The notes: generated by a model from the letters alone, not told the origin. Positions 26,337 to 36,152 are shown, numbered from the stretch's first letter. The stretch is DNA of 64,000 nt from Tenacibaculum sp. Bg11-29 (GCF_002836595.1 NZ_PJBB01000003.1:3285001-3349000), one strand, 5' to 3'. Made by a program: numbers and translations.

Positions 26337-26457
26337 TTTCATTAAATTATTTTTTTTATTATAAAATCTACTTTTATTTATATATTCAATTAATAAGAAA
26401 CCTCTCTCTATTAAAGCACATAACATTGTGTTATTTAACAAACAATAATTTAAATAG

Positions 26458-27095
26458 ATTCTGAGTAAACTAACAACACAGGAAGTAACTTATTTAAAAA
26501 AACACTTTAAAACATGGATTATTACTGACAAATGCTATCAAACATTTGCTCTTATTTTAGAAAAAGCAATTTCTATGAGGATTTTAGAGAAGGATGAAGA
26601 AATTTCTTTAGAATGGAAAAAAGGTTCTTTATTTATTGAATTTAAAGGTACAAATTGGAATGATGAAGCAGAACCTGTCTGGGCTATATTTTCACCTAGT
26701 GATAAAACTAATACAGGCCTTAAAGACTCTATAACAAGTTTACATGAAGCAATACTACTTTTTAAACCTGAGACGGATTCAGAAAGGTTAAATTCACCTT
26801 CTTTTATGTATAATCACTTTACACAGAAGATGAAAGTGATATAGAACGTTATTATGATTTTTGTGATTTAGGACAAGATTGTGTCGTTGGTGATTCAGAA
26901 AATTTAAATTCTTTTAATGAACCTAAATTATGTTTTTTTAGTCACGGAGATAACTTAAATGATCTCGATGCTTATTCTGGACAAGATAATGTTTCATATA
27001 ATTACGGGGGATTCGTTCTTAGAGTACTCACATATATAATATATGCTAACAGCAACACAAAAACTGAAGAACTGTATGACGAGTTCTCTTGCTAA
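26458..27095 (+). pseudogene. Frameshifted hypothetical gene
   Basis: Two protein-like frames abut. The first is open from 26458 to a stop at 26844 (LTTQEVTYLKKHFKTW through FIEFKGTNWNDEAEPVW to LNSPSFMYN); its only ATG, at 26575, would discard a clearly coding N-terminus. The second, shifted by -1, takes over at 26814 (YTEDESDIERYYDFCDLGQD) and runs to a stop at 27095 (CFFSHGDNLNDLDAYSG, YNYGGFVLRVLTYIIYAN). Together they make about 210 residues, with the break between 26814 and 26840 and no good start codon. The ending resembles small cytoplasmic proteins found in toxin-immunity neighbourhoods, but no family is certain. Confidence 0.65.
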
Positions 27096-27149
27096 TAAAG
27101 AATAACGGCTATTTACTAGTCAGAATAATACTAAGCACTATTTTTTTTA

Positions 27150-27192
27150 AAAAAAGCCTTAACAATAAATTTATTGTTAAGGCTTTTTTTAA
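27150..27192. terminator. Bidirectional terminator
   Basis: AAAAAAAGCCTTAACAATAA / TTATTGTTAAGGCTTTTTTT between the broken gene and the convergent SPFH gene. Confidence 0.85.
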
Positions 27193-27217
27193 AAAAGAAA
27201 CTCTAAGAAATAAGATA

Positions 27218-28051
27218 CTATTGATTTCCTAAAATAATTGGCATTCCGCTTTTTCCTCCACCAATCAATACGACTTTACTGTTAGGAGATTCAGCTAATT
27301 TTAATGTAGCTTCAATACCTTTTTCTTGTAAAATTTTATCAGTTAAAGAAGCACTTAAAATCTTATTTGCTATTGCTTTTCCTTCTGCGTCAATTTTTTG
27401 TCTCTCAGCTTCTTTCTTTGCTTTTGCAAGTCTAAATTCATACTCTAGAGATTCTTGCTCTTGCTTTAATTTTGTTTCAATAGCTGTTCTAATAGTTGGA
27501 GGTAATTTAACATCTTCAACTAATACTCTTTTTACGATTAAGTATTGATCTTTTAAAATTAATTTTACTTCATCTAAAATTTCTTGTTCAATAACATCTC
27601 TCTTACTAGAATACAATTGTTCTGGTGTATAACGGCCTACAACACTTCTTGCTGCCGCATTAACTGCTGGATCTAAAAGTTCACGCTCATAATCTTCACC
27701 TTTTGTTTTAATTAAGTTTCCTAAATTACTAAACTCTGGTTCGTACCAAATTGTTCCGTTTACCTTTACCTCTAATCCGTTTACAGATAGTACATTCATT
27801 TCGTCAGAAATTGATTGTTGACGTACTTTTCTTACAATCATCTTATTCCAAGGAGCTACGATATGAAACCCTTCTCCATATGTTTTATCAGTATTAATAC
27901 CATTACCTAAACTTTCGAAGATTACACCTCCTTCTCCAGGACCAATTGTTATTGTAGATTTAGTGAAAAGAATAATTCCTACTACTGCTAAAACAACTAA
28001 AAGAATTGCTCCTTTTGGTAATTGTAAATCTAATTGTCTGTTATTACTCAT
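27218..28051 (-). CDS. SPFH/prohibitin family membrane protein
   Basis: A 277-residue protein with one N-terminal membrane segment (about residues 15-32) and an SPFH/band 7 domain (IGPGEGGVIFESLGNGI, WYEPEFSNLGNLIKTKGEDYE, DPAVNAAARSVVGRYTPEQLY). A helical Ala/Glu/Lys-rich stretch follows (AKKEAERQKIDAEGKAIA). It resembles prohibitin-like HflC/HflK relatives that form ring scaffolds and modulate FtsH-type proteases. It lies 95 bp after the metal-efflux operon but has its own TAnnTTTG box, so it is probably independent. Confidence 0.88.
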   Translation of the reverse strand: MSNNRQLDLQLPKGAILLVVLAVVGIILFTKSTITIGPGEGGVIFESLGNGINTDKTYGEGFHIVAPWNKMIVRKVRQQSISDEMNVLSVNGLEVKVNGTIWYEPEFSNLGNLIKTKGEDYERELLDPAVNAAARSVVGRYTPEQLYSSKRDVIEQEILDEVKLILKDQYLIVKRVLVEDVKLPPTIRTAIETKLKQEQESLEYEFRLAKAKKEAERQKIDAEGKAIANKILSASLTDKILQEKGIEATLKLAESPNSKVVLIGGGKSGMPIILGNQ

Positions 28052-28073
28052 AATTTATTATATATATATCTTT

Positions 28074-28081
28074 CAAATATA
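28074..28081 (-). promoter_or_regulatory. Putative promoter -7 box of the SPFH gene
   Basis: TATATTTG on the minus strand, 22 bp before the ATG at 28051, matching TAnnTTTG. Confidence 0.5.
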
Positions 28082-28145
28082 CAATTAATCTTCCTTAAAG
28101 TTACTGTAAATACAGTGCTTTAAAAACTACTTTTAATATAAATTC

Positions 28146-28784
28146 TTATTTATTAAATAGTTCATACTGCCCTTTTAATTTAAGAACAATCTCAACATCT
28201 TCTTCTTTTAAATTTTTAAAATACCAACCATGTTTCCCAAAAAAAGGAGCCGTAAAAGTACCTCCCATATTGTTAGAATATGCTACTGTATAGCTTTCAT
28301 AAAAAACATCTTTTGGAGGATTTTCTTCTTTAACTTCACCATGAAAATCAATAAAAACAATATCGTCATTTGTTGTATACCATTCGTACTTAACACTACC
28401 GTATTTTAGCATCTTAACTTTATATTCTATCCCCTTATTTGCAGCTACAACAATTTTAATTGTATCCTCTCTTTCTATAAATTGTTCTTTTGGAGGCGGG
28501 TTATTAGCTTCTATAGGCTTTTGAATACTCTTTTTAGAACCAACATCGTTAAGTGTTATCTTTTTAAAATTTAAACTTGATGAAGAGGGTGTAATTACTT
28601 CTTTTTTATATAATTTATTAAAACCAAATAACTTTCCTGTTTTTAAAGGATCTATACCGTATTCAGCTGGTAAAACGGCTACTAAAAAAACGGCCATACC
28701 AATAGTAAAGGCTAAAAATATTGATTTAAATATTTGCTTTTTACTAATTAAAGACTGCTTGTCTGTTTTCATGTTTATATTCAT
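28146..28784 (-). CDS. Transmembrane anchor protein of the metal-efflux operon
   Basis: A 212-residue protein with a single membrane segment (about residues 19-41, IFLAFTIGMAVFLVAVLPAEYG) and a periplasmic domain with WYTTNDDIVFIDFHGE and FGKHGWYFKN. Proteins of this layout, usually annotated only as transmembrane anchor protein, recur beside HupE/UreJ and CzcA-type genes. The His and Trp residues of the C-terminal domain could bind metal, which is not shown. It is the last gene of the operon, 3 bp after hupE. Confidence 0.65.
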   Translation of the reverse strand: MNINMKTDKQSLISKKQIFKSIFLAFTIGMAVFLVAVLPAEYGIDPLKTGKLFGFNKLYKKEVITPSSSSLNFKKITLNDVGSKKSIQKPIEANNPPPKEQFIEREDTIKIVVAANKGIEYKVKMLKYGSVKYEWYTTNDDIVFIDFHGEVKEENPPKDVFYESYTVAYSNNMGGTFTAPFFGKHGWYFKNLKEEDVEIVLKLKGQYELFNK

Positions 28785-28787
28785 ATT

Positions 28788-29477
28788 TTAAGAAGTGAAA
28801 TATCCTGTTAATTGATACCCTAACAACAAAAAACCTGCTGCCATTAAAAGTATATTTGTGTTTTTAGAAAATTTTAGATAACTATCATATTGTCTCCAAT
28901 AAGAAATACATAATAAAACAAAGCCTAATGCCAAAAACTGACCAACTTCTACTCCTAGATTAAAACCTAATAAGTTTATAAAAAGACCTTCTTTATCAAA
29001 TTCAAATTCTTGTAATTTTGTAGCTAGACCAAATCCGTGAAATAAACCAAAAATTAACACTGCTATTTTAGTGTTGGGTTGTTTACCAAAGATAATTTTA
29101 AACCCTTTTAAGTTATCAAACCCTTTATACACTATTGATAGTGCTATAATAGCATCAATTAAGAAAACATTTACATTTATATCTGCCATTACACCTAAAA
29201 GAAGGGTTACACTATGCCCTATTGTAAAATAGGTTATGTATGTTATAATATCTTTTGTTTTGTATAAAAAGAATACTACTCCAATTAAAAAAAGTAAATG
29301 ATCATAACCTGTAATCATATGCTTAGCACCTATGTAGAGAAAAGGACCAAATGCAATTCCTTTATTACTTAATAAAAACGATTGTGTTTCATCATCTACT
29401 CCATGTGCAAAAGTTGCAAAAGGAATAATTAATAAAATAATTAATAACAAGCTTGATCGTTTACTTTTTAAATTCAT
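28788..29477 (-). CDS. HupE/UreJ family protein
   Basis: A 229-residue membrane protein with a signal-like N-terminus ending AHGVDDE and about six further hydrophobic segments. The conserved core YIGAKHMITGYDHLLFLIG (His and Asp) and FTIGHSVTLLLGV, then FGLFHGFGLA, match HupE/UreJ proteins, which are proposed Ni or Co permeases. Placed between a CzcB-type adaptor (10 bp upstream) and an anchor protein (3 bp downstream), it likely moves the divalent cation handled by the efflux pump. Confidence 0.82.
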   Translation of the reverse strand: MNLKSKRSSLLLIILLIIPFATFAHGVDDETQSFLLSNKGIAFGPFLYIGAKHMITGYDHLLFLIGVVFFLYKTKDIITYITYFTIGHSVTLLLGVMADINVNVFLIDAIIALSIVYKGFDNLKGFKIIFGKQPNTKIAVLIFGLFHGFGLATKLQEFEFDKEGLFINLLGFNLGVEVGQFLALGFVLLCISYWRQYDSYLKFSKNTNILLMAAGFLLLGYQLTGYFTS

Positions 29478-29487
29478 ATTTTAATTA

Positions 29488-30687
29488 TTAATGTACGTGG
29501 CCATCCATACCGCCCGATTTTTGTATTAATTTACCTTTTAAAAAATGAGCTCCTTTAGTTACTATATTAATATCAAAGCTATTACCTTGAATCTTTTTTA
29601 GTGCTACAAAGCCTCCATCAGTAATACCTAAGGTTACTTCTAAAGGAATAAATTCTACATCACTTTTTGCCAAAAATATAAAACTTTTTCCGTCTTTTTC
29701 TATAATTGACCTCTCTGGTACAGCAAATATTTTTTCTCCTTCCAATAATACTTGAGCATTGATAAACATTCCAGATTTTAACACGTTTTTTTCATCTTCA
29801 AAATGACCATGAACATTAACCGTCTTTGTTTTATCATTTACTTTTTGACTAATTAATTTTATGTAGCCTTTGTATTGCTTATCAACACCTGAGGGTTTAA
29901 AAATAAATTCATCTCCTTTTTTAATTTTGGTAATATCAGTACCAAAAACATTTAACTCTGCATGCATATGGTCATTATCTATAATTTCCATCATTTCAGA
30001 ATTTGCTGATAAAAACATACCCTTATTTAAATTATTCTCAACTACATAGCCAGAAATAGGTGCTTTTATATATACATATTGTTGAATTCCTTTTGCTGAT
30101 ATTGTACTTGGCGACAAATTTGCCATTTTTAATTGTGATTTATAACTTATTACCAAACTTTTTGCTGAATGATATATTCCTTCAGCTATTTGAAATGATT
30201 TTCTAGAGGTAATTTCATTTTCTAATAACATTTTTTTACGCTCATAATCAGCCTTTTTAACATTAAAATTATTAATTGCTTCTAAATATGAGTATTGTAA
30301 TTTAATGAAATTAGGATGTTGTAATACTGCTACAACTTCTCCTTTACGTACCTTATCACCAGGTAATAAATCGGTTTTATAAACAAAAGCTTCTAAAGGT
30401 GCATAAATTGTTGCTTTACTTTGTGGTGGTACTTCTATTGTACCAGTAACCGCTACGCTACTACGTATTTTTTCTTGTGTTATTTTGGCTACAATTATAT
30501 TTGCAGAAACCACCTGTTCTTTTGTTAAGTGGAGTTCATTTTCATTATGTTTATCTTCTTTTGTACTTTTAATAGTTGCTACTTTCTTTTCTTCAGATAC
30601 ATGGTCATGACCTGAATGGTCTTCCTTCTTTGAATTACAACTGATAATCGATACAGTTAATAATACTATAATTATAAATTTATTCAT
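29488..30687 (-). CDS. RND efflux periplasmic adaptor (CzcB/CusB-like), lipoprotein
   Basis: A 399-residue membrane-fusion protein linking the RND pump to its outer-membrane channel. It has a lipobox (IISC, about Cys17) followed by a His-rich segment DHSGHDH likely to bind metal. A lipoyl/barrel-sandwich half (APLEAFVYKTDLLPGDKVRKGEVVAVL), a helical hairpin, the second lipoyl half (YIKAPISGYVVENNLNKGMF) and the beta-barrel domain follow. The tail GMDGHVH is again His-containing. It starts 3 bp after the pump gene. Confidence 0.9.
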   Translation of the reverse strand: MNKFIIIVLLTVSIISCNSKKEDHSGHDHVSEEKKVATIKSTKEDKHNENELHLTKEQVVSANIIVAKITQEKIRSSVAVTGTIEVPPQSKATIYAPLEAFVYKTDLLPGDKVRKGEVVAVLQHPNFIKLQYSYLEAINNFNVKKADYERKKMLLENEITSRKSFQIAEGIYHSAKSLVISYKSQLKMANLSPSTISAKGIQQYVYIKAPISGYVVENNLNKGMFLSANSEMMEIIDNDHMHAELNVFGTDITKIKKGDEFIFKPSGVDKQYKGYIKLISQKVNDKTKTVNVHGHFEDEKNVLKSGMFINAQVLLEGEKIFAVPERSIIEKDGKSFIFLAKSDVEFIPLEVTLGITDGGFVALKKIQGNSFDINIVTKGAHFLKGKLIQKSGGMDGHVH

Positions 30688-30690
30688 TTT

Positions 30691-33600
30691 TTATTTTTTG
30701 GTATAAAACTCGTAAGCTATTACGGTTTTATTATAGTTATTAATAAGTGATAAATAGTTTTGCATTACATTAAAATAGGTGTTAAAACTTTGATTGTATT
30801 TATACGCATCAATTTCACCAGATGTATAGGCAATTTTTAATTTTTGAATAAATTTTTCGGCTTTAACAACCATTAAATCTATGCTTACTAATTCACTTTC
30901 TAAGTATTTTAATTGATTTTGTAAACTTTTAAAATTATTTTCAATAGCTACTTTTCTTGATTCATTTTCATAGGATATTTCTTGACTTATAATTTTTTGT
31001 TCTTTAATTTTAGCCTTGTTAGACCAAAATGACAAAGGTACATTCAAACCAATATTAAAGCCATTATAGCCTGTTGCATTACCTGTTTTTCTATTTACTA
31101 TTCCGGCTGTTAACTCAGGAAAGTAGTTTGATTTAGCTACTAAAAGGCTTTTTTCGGTTACTTTATATCGTTTCTTTAAAGTTTCTAATAATGCTTCTGA
31201 AAGCATATCCTTTTTTAATAAAACAACCTTTTTTAACGGTAATTTTGTTGTTGGAATTATTGCCTCATTTATTTGTAATAATTCTTTTAACTTATTTTCA
31301 ACTTCATAATACTCCTTATAAATGGCATTTTTTTTAGACTGAGTTCCTAAAGATTGTAATATTGTTAAATCATTTTCTAATCCACCAATTTCACCAGCTT
31401 CGTATAATTTTTGAGCAATTTTTTTTATCTGATTACTATTTTGTTGTTGCTCATTCACTAATGTAATAAGCCCATATAAATAATGCCATTGTTGATATAA
31501 TGTGCTTGTCTTTCTAATAATTTCTTTTTTAGAAATTTTATTGTTTGATTTTGCTAAATCAAACTTTGCTATAGCTAGTTTTCTTTTTTGAATATGTGTT
31601 AAAATAGCTCCGAAATTTTGATTAACAGACCACTCTTTTTCTGATGTACCAACACCAACTCCTACTTTTTGATATTTAACAACAGTAGGATTTAAATCAA
31701 TCGCTTTTGAAATTCTTGTTTCACTTTTAATCACATTTAATTTTGATTTATATAGTGTTACTGATTTATGTAAACTTAATTTTATTGCTTGTTGTTCACT
31801 TATTTTTTGAGGTTCTTCTTTTGGTAATTCTTGCCCTTGAATAAAAGAACTACTAAATAAAACGAGCGTAATGATAAGTACTTTTGATTTTACTTTTTTA
31901 GAAGTTTTACTTTCAGACAGTAAATACAATATTGGTAAAATTAGTAATGTTAATAAAGTAGCAGATACTAAACCTCCAATAACTACGGTTGCTAATGGTT
32001 TTTGTACCTCTGCTCCTGCTGATGATGAAATTGCCATTGGTAAAAAACCTAATGATGCAACAGCAGCAGTCATAATTACAGGTCGTAATCGTACTGCTGT
32101 TCCTTTTCTTATTATCTCTTTAACATTAGTCATTCCCGCTTCTTTTAAGCGGTTAAATTCAGCAATTAATACAATTCCATTTAATACAGCTACTCCAAAC
32201 AAGGCTATAAAACCTATTCCTGCTGAAATTGAAAAAGGCATATCTCTAAACCATAAAGCAAAAATTCCTCCAATGGCAGACATTGGTATTGCGGTATAAA
32301 TTAAAACACTTTGTTTTACTGATTTAAATGTAAAGTATAATAACAAAAATATTAATGCCAATGCCACAGGTACTGCTATTCCTAATCGAATTCTTGCTTC
32401 TTCTAAATTTTTAAAAGTTCCTCCATAGGTGATGTAATAACCAGGATCGAATTTCATATTATCAGCAATCTTTTGTTGTAATTCATTAACAATAGTAGCT
32501 ACATCTCGTCCTCTAATATTAAAACCTACAGTTATTCTTCTTTTTGCGTCATCTCTTTGTATTTGATTTGGTCCTGTTTTAAAGCTTACATCAGCAACAT
32601 TTTCTAGCGGAATTTGTACTCCGTTTGGTGTAGTTACATAAAGTTTACGAATATCTTCAATACTCGATCTATGTTGTTTACCCATACGTACTACTAAATC
32701 GTATCGTTGCTCTCCTTCGTATACCGAACCAGCAGTTTTACCTGCAAATGCTGTATTTATGACTGTGTTTATAGCTGAAATACTTAATCCGTATAAAGCT
32801 AATTGACTACGTTTATAATCTATAACAATTTGCTTTAAACCTGTCATTTTTTCAATATACAAATCCTCTGCTCCTGCTACTTGTGGTATAATTTTACCTA
32901 AATCATTACCATATTTCACTAATTTATCTAAATCTTCTCCGTAAATTTTTAACACTACATCTTGTCGCGCTCCCGTCATTAATTCATTAAAACGCATTTG
33001 TATAGGTTGTTGGAATCCGTAATTAACACCTAACATATTCTCATCTAATAAGTGATTCATTTTTTCTGTCAGCTCGTTTTTAGTGCGTGCTTTCGTCCAA
33101 TCACTTTTATCTTTTAGAATAATAATAATATCTGCTACTTCAACAGGCATTGGGTCTGTAGGTATTTCTGAAGAACCAATTCTACTTACAATTTGCTCAA
33201 TTTCATCTGGAAATTCTGCCATTAATAATTTTGAAGATTTATTCGTAACATCAATAGTATACGATAATGAACTTCCTGTTGAAACTGTTGCTTGAACTGC
33301 TAAATCTCCTTCATCTAAAGATGGAATAAATTCTGACCCCATGTTTTTAAATGTATAAATACTTAAGGTGAAAATTAATACAACTACTACAAGTACCGAT
33401 TTTTTGTTATTTAAAAAAACTGTTAATATTGGTGAATAAACATCTTGTATTGCTTTTATAATTTTATCAGAAATATTCTTTTTATTAGTTATTGTTTTCT
33501 TTAAAAACAAGGCACTAATCATTGGCACATAAGTTAAGGATAAGATAAATGCTCCTAAAATAGCAAAACTTACGGTTATAGCCATTGGTTTAAACATTTT

Positions 33601-35013
33601 ACCTTCTATGCCTACTAAAGCCAAAATTGGTAGATATACTATTAATATTATAATTTCACCGAAAGCTGCACTTGTTCTTATTTTTGAAGCCGAATTATAT
33701 ACTTCCTCATCCATTTCTGATTGTGTAAGCTTTACTCCTGATTTTTTTAAACCTAAATAATGGAGTGTTGCTTCTACTATAATAACTGAACCGTCTACAA
33801 TAATTCCGAAATCAATAGCCCCTAAACTCATTAAGTTCCCTGAAACGCCAAACAAATTCATTAGTATAACAGCGAATAACATTGCTAATGGTATAACTGA
33901 AGCAACAATTAAACCCGCTCGTAAATTCCCTAATAATAAAACAAGAATAAAAATAACTATTAGTGCTCCTTCTATTAAATTAGTAGATACTGTTTTTATA
34001 GCTTTATTAACTAATTTTGTTCTGTCTAAAAAAGGCTTAATTAATACACCTTCAGGTAAACTTTCTTGTATTTGCTTAACTCTATCTTTAACACGTTTAA
34101 TTACCTTAGAGGAATTCGCTCCTTTTAACATCATTACAATTCCACCAACAACTTCTCCTTCTCCATTTCGAGTCATTGCGCCATATCTAATAGCATTTCC
34201 TAATTGTATTTTACCTATATCTCTAATTAAAATAGGAGTACCATTTTCAGTGTTTTTAATTACAATATTCTGAATATCTTCAGGTGATTTAATTAATCCT
34301 TGGCTACGAATAAAATAAGCTTTCGGATTTTTATCTATGTAAGCGCCTCCTGTGTTCTGATTGTTATTTGCTAAAGCTTCTAAAACTTCTTTAACACTTA
34401 CACTAAGTGTTTGCAATCTTTCTGGTTGCAAAGCAACTTCATATTGTTTTAAGAAACCACCAAAACTACTTACATCTGCTACTCCTTCAATTCCTAATAA
34501 TTGACGACGAACTATCCAATCTTGAATAGAACGTAGTTTCATTATTGAAAACTTCTCTTTATACCCTTTTTTAGCAAATAATGTATATTGATAAATTTCT
34601 CCTAAACCTGTAGTTACAGGACCCATTTCAGGAGAACCTATGCCTGCTGGAATATTATTTTTTGCCTCATTTAATCGTTCATTAATTTGTTGTCTTGCCC
34701 AATAGATATCAACACCATCTTTAAAAACAATGGTTACAACACTAAGTCCAAAACGAGAAAAAGAACGCACTTCTTCGATCTCTGGAATGCTAGACATTGT
34801 CATTTCTATAGGAAATGTTACTAATCGCTCTATATCTTGCGCTGATTGTGATGGTGCTGAAGTAATTATTTGCACCTGATTATTGGTTATGTCTGGTACC
34901 GCATCTATTGGTAATTGCTTTAGAGAATATATCCCCCAACCAATTAAAACCAATACGAAAGCACCAATAATCAATTTATTTTTAATTGAAAATTTTATAA
35001 TGTTATCTAACAT
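30691..35013 (-). CDS. CzcA/CusA heavy-metal RND pump fused to a TolC-like outer-membrane factor
   Basis: A 1440-residue fusion. Residues 1 to about 1030 form a complete heavy-metal-type RND pump: N-terminal helix, two large periplasmic loops, 12 membrane segments, and the acidic DFGIIVDGSVIIVE segment of TM4 used in proton coupling. At about 1035-1058 a second signal-peptide-like segment appears (KSKVLIITLVLFSSSFIQGQ). The remaining 380 residues are a TolC/CzcC-type outer-membrane factor with two coiled-coil repeats. The tripartite Czc/Cus type of system exports Zn, Cd, Co or Cu/Ag. Such fusions occur in Bacteroidota; the internal signal suggests the polypeptide is cleaved so that the halves reach different membranes. 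Confidence 0.92.
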   Translation of the reverse strand: MLDNIIKFSIKNKLIIGAFVLVLIGWGIYSLKQLPIDAVPDITNNQVQIITSAPSQSAQDIERLVTFPIEMTMSSIPEIEEVRSFSRFGLSVVTIVFKDGVDIYWARQQINERLNEAKNNIPAGIGSPEMGPVTTGLGEIYQYTLFAKKGYKEKFSIMKLRSIQDWIVRRQLLGIEGVADVSSFGGFLKQYEVALQPERLQTLSVSVKEVLEALANNNQNTGGAYIDKNPKAYFIRSQGLIKSPEDIQNIVIKNTENGTPILIRDIGKIQLGNAIRYGAMTRNGEGEVVGGIVMMLKGANSSKVIKRVKDRVKQIQESLPEGVLIKPFLDRTKLVNKAIKTVSTNLIEGALIVIFILVLLLGNLRAGLIVASVIPLAMLFAVILMNLFGVSGNLMSLGAIDFGIIVDGSVIIVEATLHYLGLKKSGVKLTQSEMDEEVYNSASKIRTSAAFGEIIILIVYLPILALVGIEGKMFKPMAITVSFAILGAFILSLTYVPMISALFLKKTITNKKNISDKIIKAIQDVYSPILTVFLNNKKSVLVVVVLIFTLSIYTFKNMGSEFIPSLDEGDLAVQATVSTGSSLSYTIDVTNKSSKLLMAEFPDEIEQIVSRIGSSEIPTDPMPVEVADIIIILKDKSDWTKARTKNELTEKMNHLLDENMLGVNYGFQQPIQMRFNELMTGARQDVVLKIYGEDLDKLVKYGNDLGKIIPQVAGAEDLYIEKMTGLKQIVIDYKRSQLALYGLSISAINTVINTAFAGKTAGSVYEGEQRYDLVVRMGKQHRSSIEDIRKLYVTTPNGVQIPLENVADVSFKTGPNQIQRDDAKRRITVGFNIRGRDVATIVNELQQKIADNMKFDPGYYITYGGTFKNLEEARIRLGIAVPVALALIFLLLYFTFKSVKQSVLIYTAIPMSAIGGIFALWFRDMPFSISAGIGFIALFGVAVLNGIVLIAEFNRLKEAGMTNVKEIIRKGTAVRLRPVIMTAAVASLGFLPMAISSSAGAEVQKPLATVVIGGLVSATLLTLLILPILYLLSESKTSKKVKSKVLIITLVLFSSSFIQGQELPKEEPQKISEQQAIKLSLHKSVTLYKSKLNVIKSETRISKAIDLNPTVVKYQKVGVGVGTSEKEWSVNQNFGAILTHIQKRKLAIAKFDLAKSNNKISKKEIIRKTSTLYQQWHYLYGLITLVNEQQQNSNQIKKIAQKLYEAGEIGGLENDLTILQSLGTQSKKNAIYKEYYEVENKLKELLQINEAIIPTTKLPLKKVVLLKKDMLSEALLETLKKRYKVTEKSLLVAKSNYFPELTAGIVNRKTGNATGYNGFNIGLNVPLSFWSNKAKIKEQKIISQEISYENESRKVAIENNFKSLQNQLKYLESELVSIDLMVVKAEKFIQKLKIAYTSGEIDAYKYNQSFNTYFNVMQNYLSLINNYNKTVIAYEFYTKK

Positions 35014-35315
35014 CTTTCATTTGTTTAATTCTATTTATTATAAATTTTGAGTATAATTCGTTACATACTTATAAAAGAAACTAGTATAATATAAAACAAA
35101 AACTTATAAATTGGCCTAGCCCCGATTACAGCAATTGTTTGAGCTCTTTTTTATTTTTCTTAAAAAAAGCGAGTGCGAAAATCAGGAAATAGCTACAATT
35201 ATTTTTATAATATATTGTTTAGCTTATTTCTAATAAATAGTAAAAATTATAGGAACAACGTTTATTATTACCTATTTTATTAGGTAAAAAAGAATGTTGT
35301 TAAAATTGAAAAGAA
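35014..35315. other. 302-bp upstream region of the efflux operon
   Basis: No gene. It holds the structured element at 35113-35195 and otherwise AT-rich sequence. A clear promoter for the pump gene is not seen, so the pump may be transcribed from upstream of the His-rich gene at 35654. Confidence 0.5.
35113..35195. ncRNA. Structured GC-richer element, possible flavobacterial repeat or RNA motif
   Basis: An island of higher GC in an AT-rich gap. It shows three nested pairings: TAGC/GCTA outside, CCCGATT/AATCAGG in the middle, and CTCTTTTTTA against TAAAAAAAGCGAG inside. The order TAGCCCCGAT ... GCGAAAATCAGGAAATAGCT resembles an intergenic sequence that I recall as recurrent in flavobacterial genomes, so it may be a dispersed repeat or a conserved RNA. 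Strand is uncertain. Confidence 0.4.
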
Positions 35316-35654
35316 TTAAACCTGTGGAGGTTGAAGAAGTTCATCTAAAAAGTTAGATGTGTGTAGTGCTTGATAAAATACAATTTCTTTTTTTACTTTA
35401 AATACTTTCGAAAAATTGTATTTAAAACTAGGTGAAATAATTGCACCTGTAAAAACCATTACTGTACAATGATGGTGATGTTCTGTCTCTTTTTCTTCAT
35501 CAGAATCATTTTTATGATGAGCATCTTGATGTGCAACATCAAATGCATCAACATGGCTTTCGGTAATATCATTTAAAACAATAGCATCTACATGCGCCTG
35601 AGTTGGAGGCACAAATAACAACAGTGTTAATATGATGATGCTAATGTTTTTCAA
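35316..35654 (-). CDS. Small His-rich secreted protein heading the metal-efflux operon
   Basis: A 112-residue protein with a signal peptide (ending near TQAH) and a His/Asp-rich segment: HVDAFDVAHQDAHHKNDSDEEKE followed by HHHHC, a strong candidate metal-binding site. It ends LLQPPQV. A similarly built protein (40840-41157) heads the second metal locus in this window. Its position upstream of the RND pump suggests metal sensing or sequestration in the periplasm. No enzyme domain is visible. Confidence 0.65.
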   Translation of the reverse strand: MKNISIIILTLLLFVPPTQAHVDAIVLNDITESHVDAFDVAHQDAHHKNDSDEEKETEHHHHCTVMVFTGAIISPSFKYNFSKVFKVKKEIVFYQALHTSNFLDELLQPPQV

Positions 35655-35691
35655 AAAAATATTTTAACGTTATAAAAATAAGAAAAAAAAA

Positions 35692-36087
35692 TCAATTATC
35701 ATTTTTTAATCTGTCTTTAACGTATTCTACTTTAGTTTTCCCGTGGCTCATAGGGTTTCCATCTTCGCCTAAACTAACCATAACTATTTTATCGATTTCA
35801 ATAATTGTTTTATGTGTAAGTTTGTTACGTACTTCACAGTTTAAAGTTATAGAGCTTGATCCAAATTTTACAACTTCAATTCCTATTTCAATAATATCAC
35901 CTTGTTTTGCTGAACTAACAAAATCTATTTCTGACATAAATTTAGTAACAGTTCGAGGTATTTCTAATTGAATAATTGCATAAATTCCTAATTCTTCATC
36001 TATCCATTGTAATAAACGCCCTCCAAATAAAGTTCCGTTTGGGTTTAAATCTTCTGGTTTTACCCATTTTCGTGTGTGAAATTTCAT
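35692..36087 (-). CDS. Acyl-CoA thioesterase (hotdog fold, YciA-like)
   Basis: A 131-residue single-hotdog protein. The opening KWVKPEDLNPNGTLFGGRLLQWIDE is the YciA/BACH signature, with the Asn and Asp of the active site; DFVSSAKQGDIIEIG follows. It hydrolyses acyl-CoA to free acid and CoA in the cytoplasm. It is a single gene with 60-odd bp to the VWA gene upstream on the same strand. Confidence 0.88.
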   Translation of the reverse strand: MKFHTRKWVKPEDLNPNGTLFGGRLLQWIDEELGIYAIIQLEIPRTVTKFMSEIDFVSSAKQGDIIEIGIEVVKFGSSSITLNCEVRNKLTHKTIIEIDKIVMVSLGEDGNPMSHGKTKVEYVKDRLKNDN

Positions 36088-36152
36088 ATTGTTTTGTTTG
36101 CTACAAATTTCTGAAACTAATTCTCTATAAACTACGAAATGCTATTCGTTTT

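Noticed and set aside
31871..32299. 142-codon plus-strand ORF inside the RND pump gene
   Set aside because: It is antisense to a strongly conserved coding region with no signal or family of its own.
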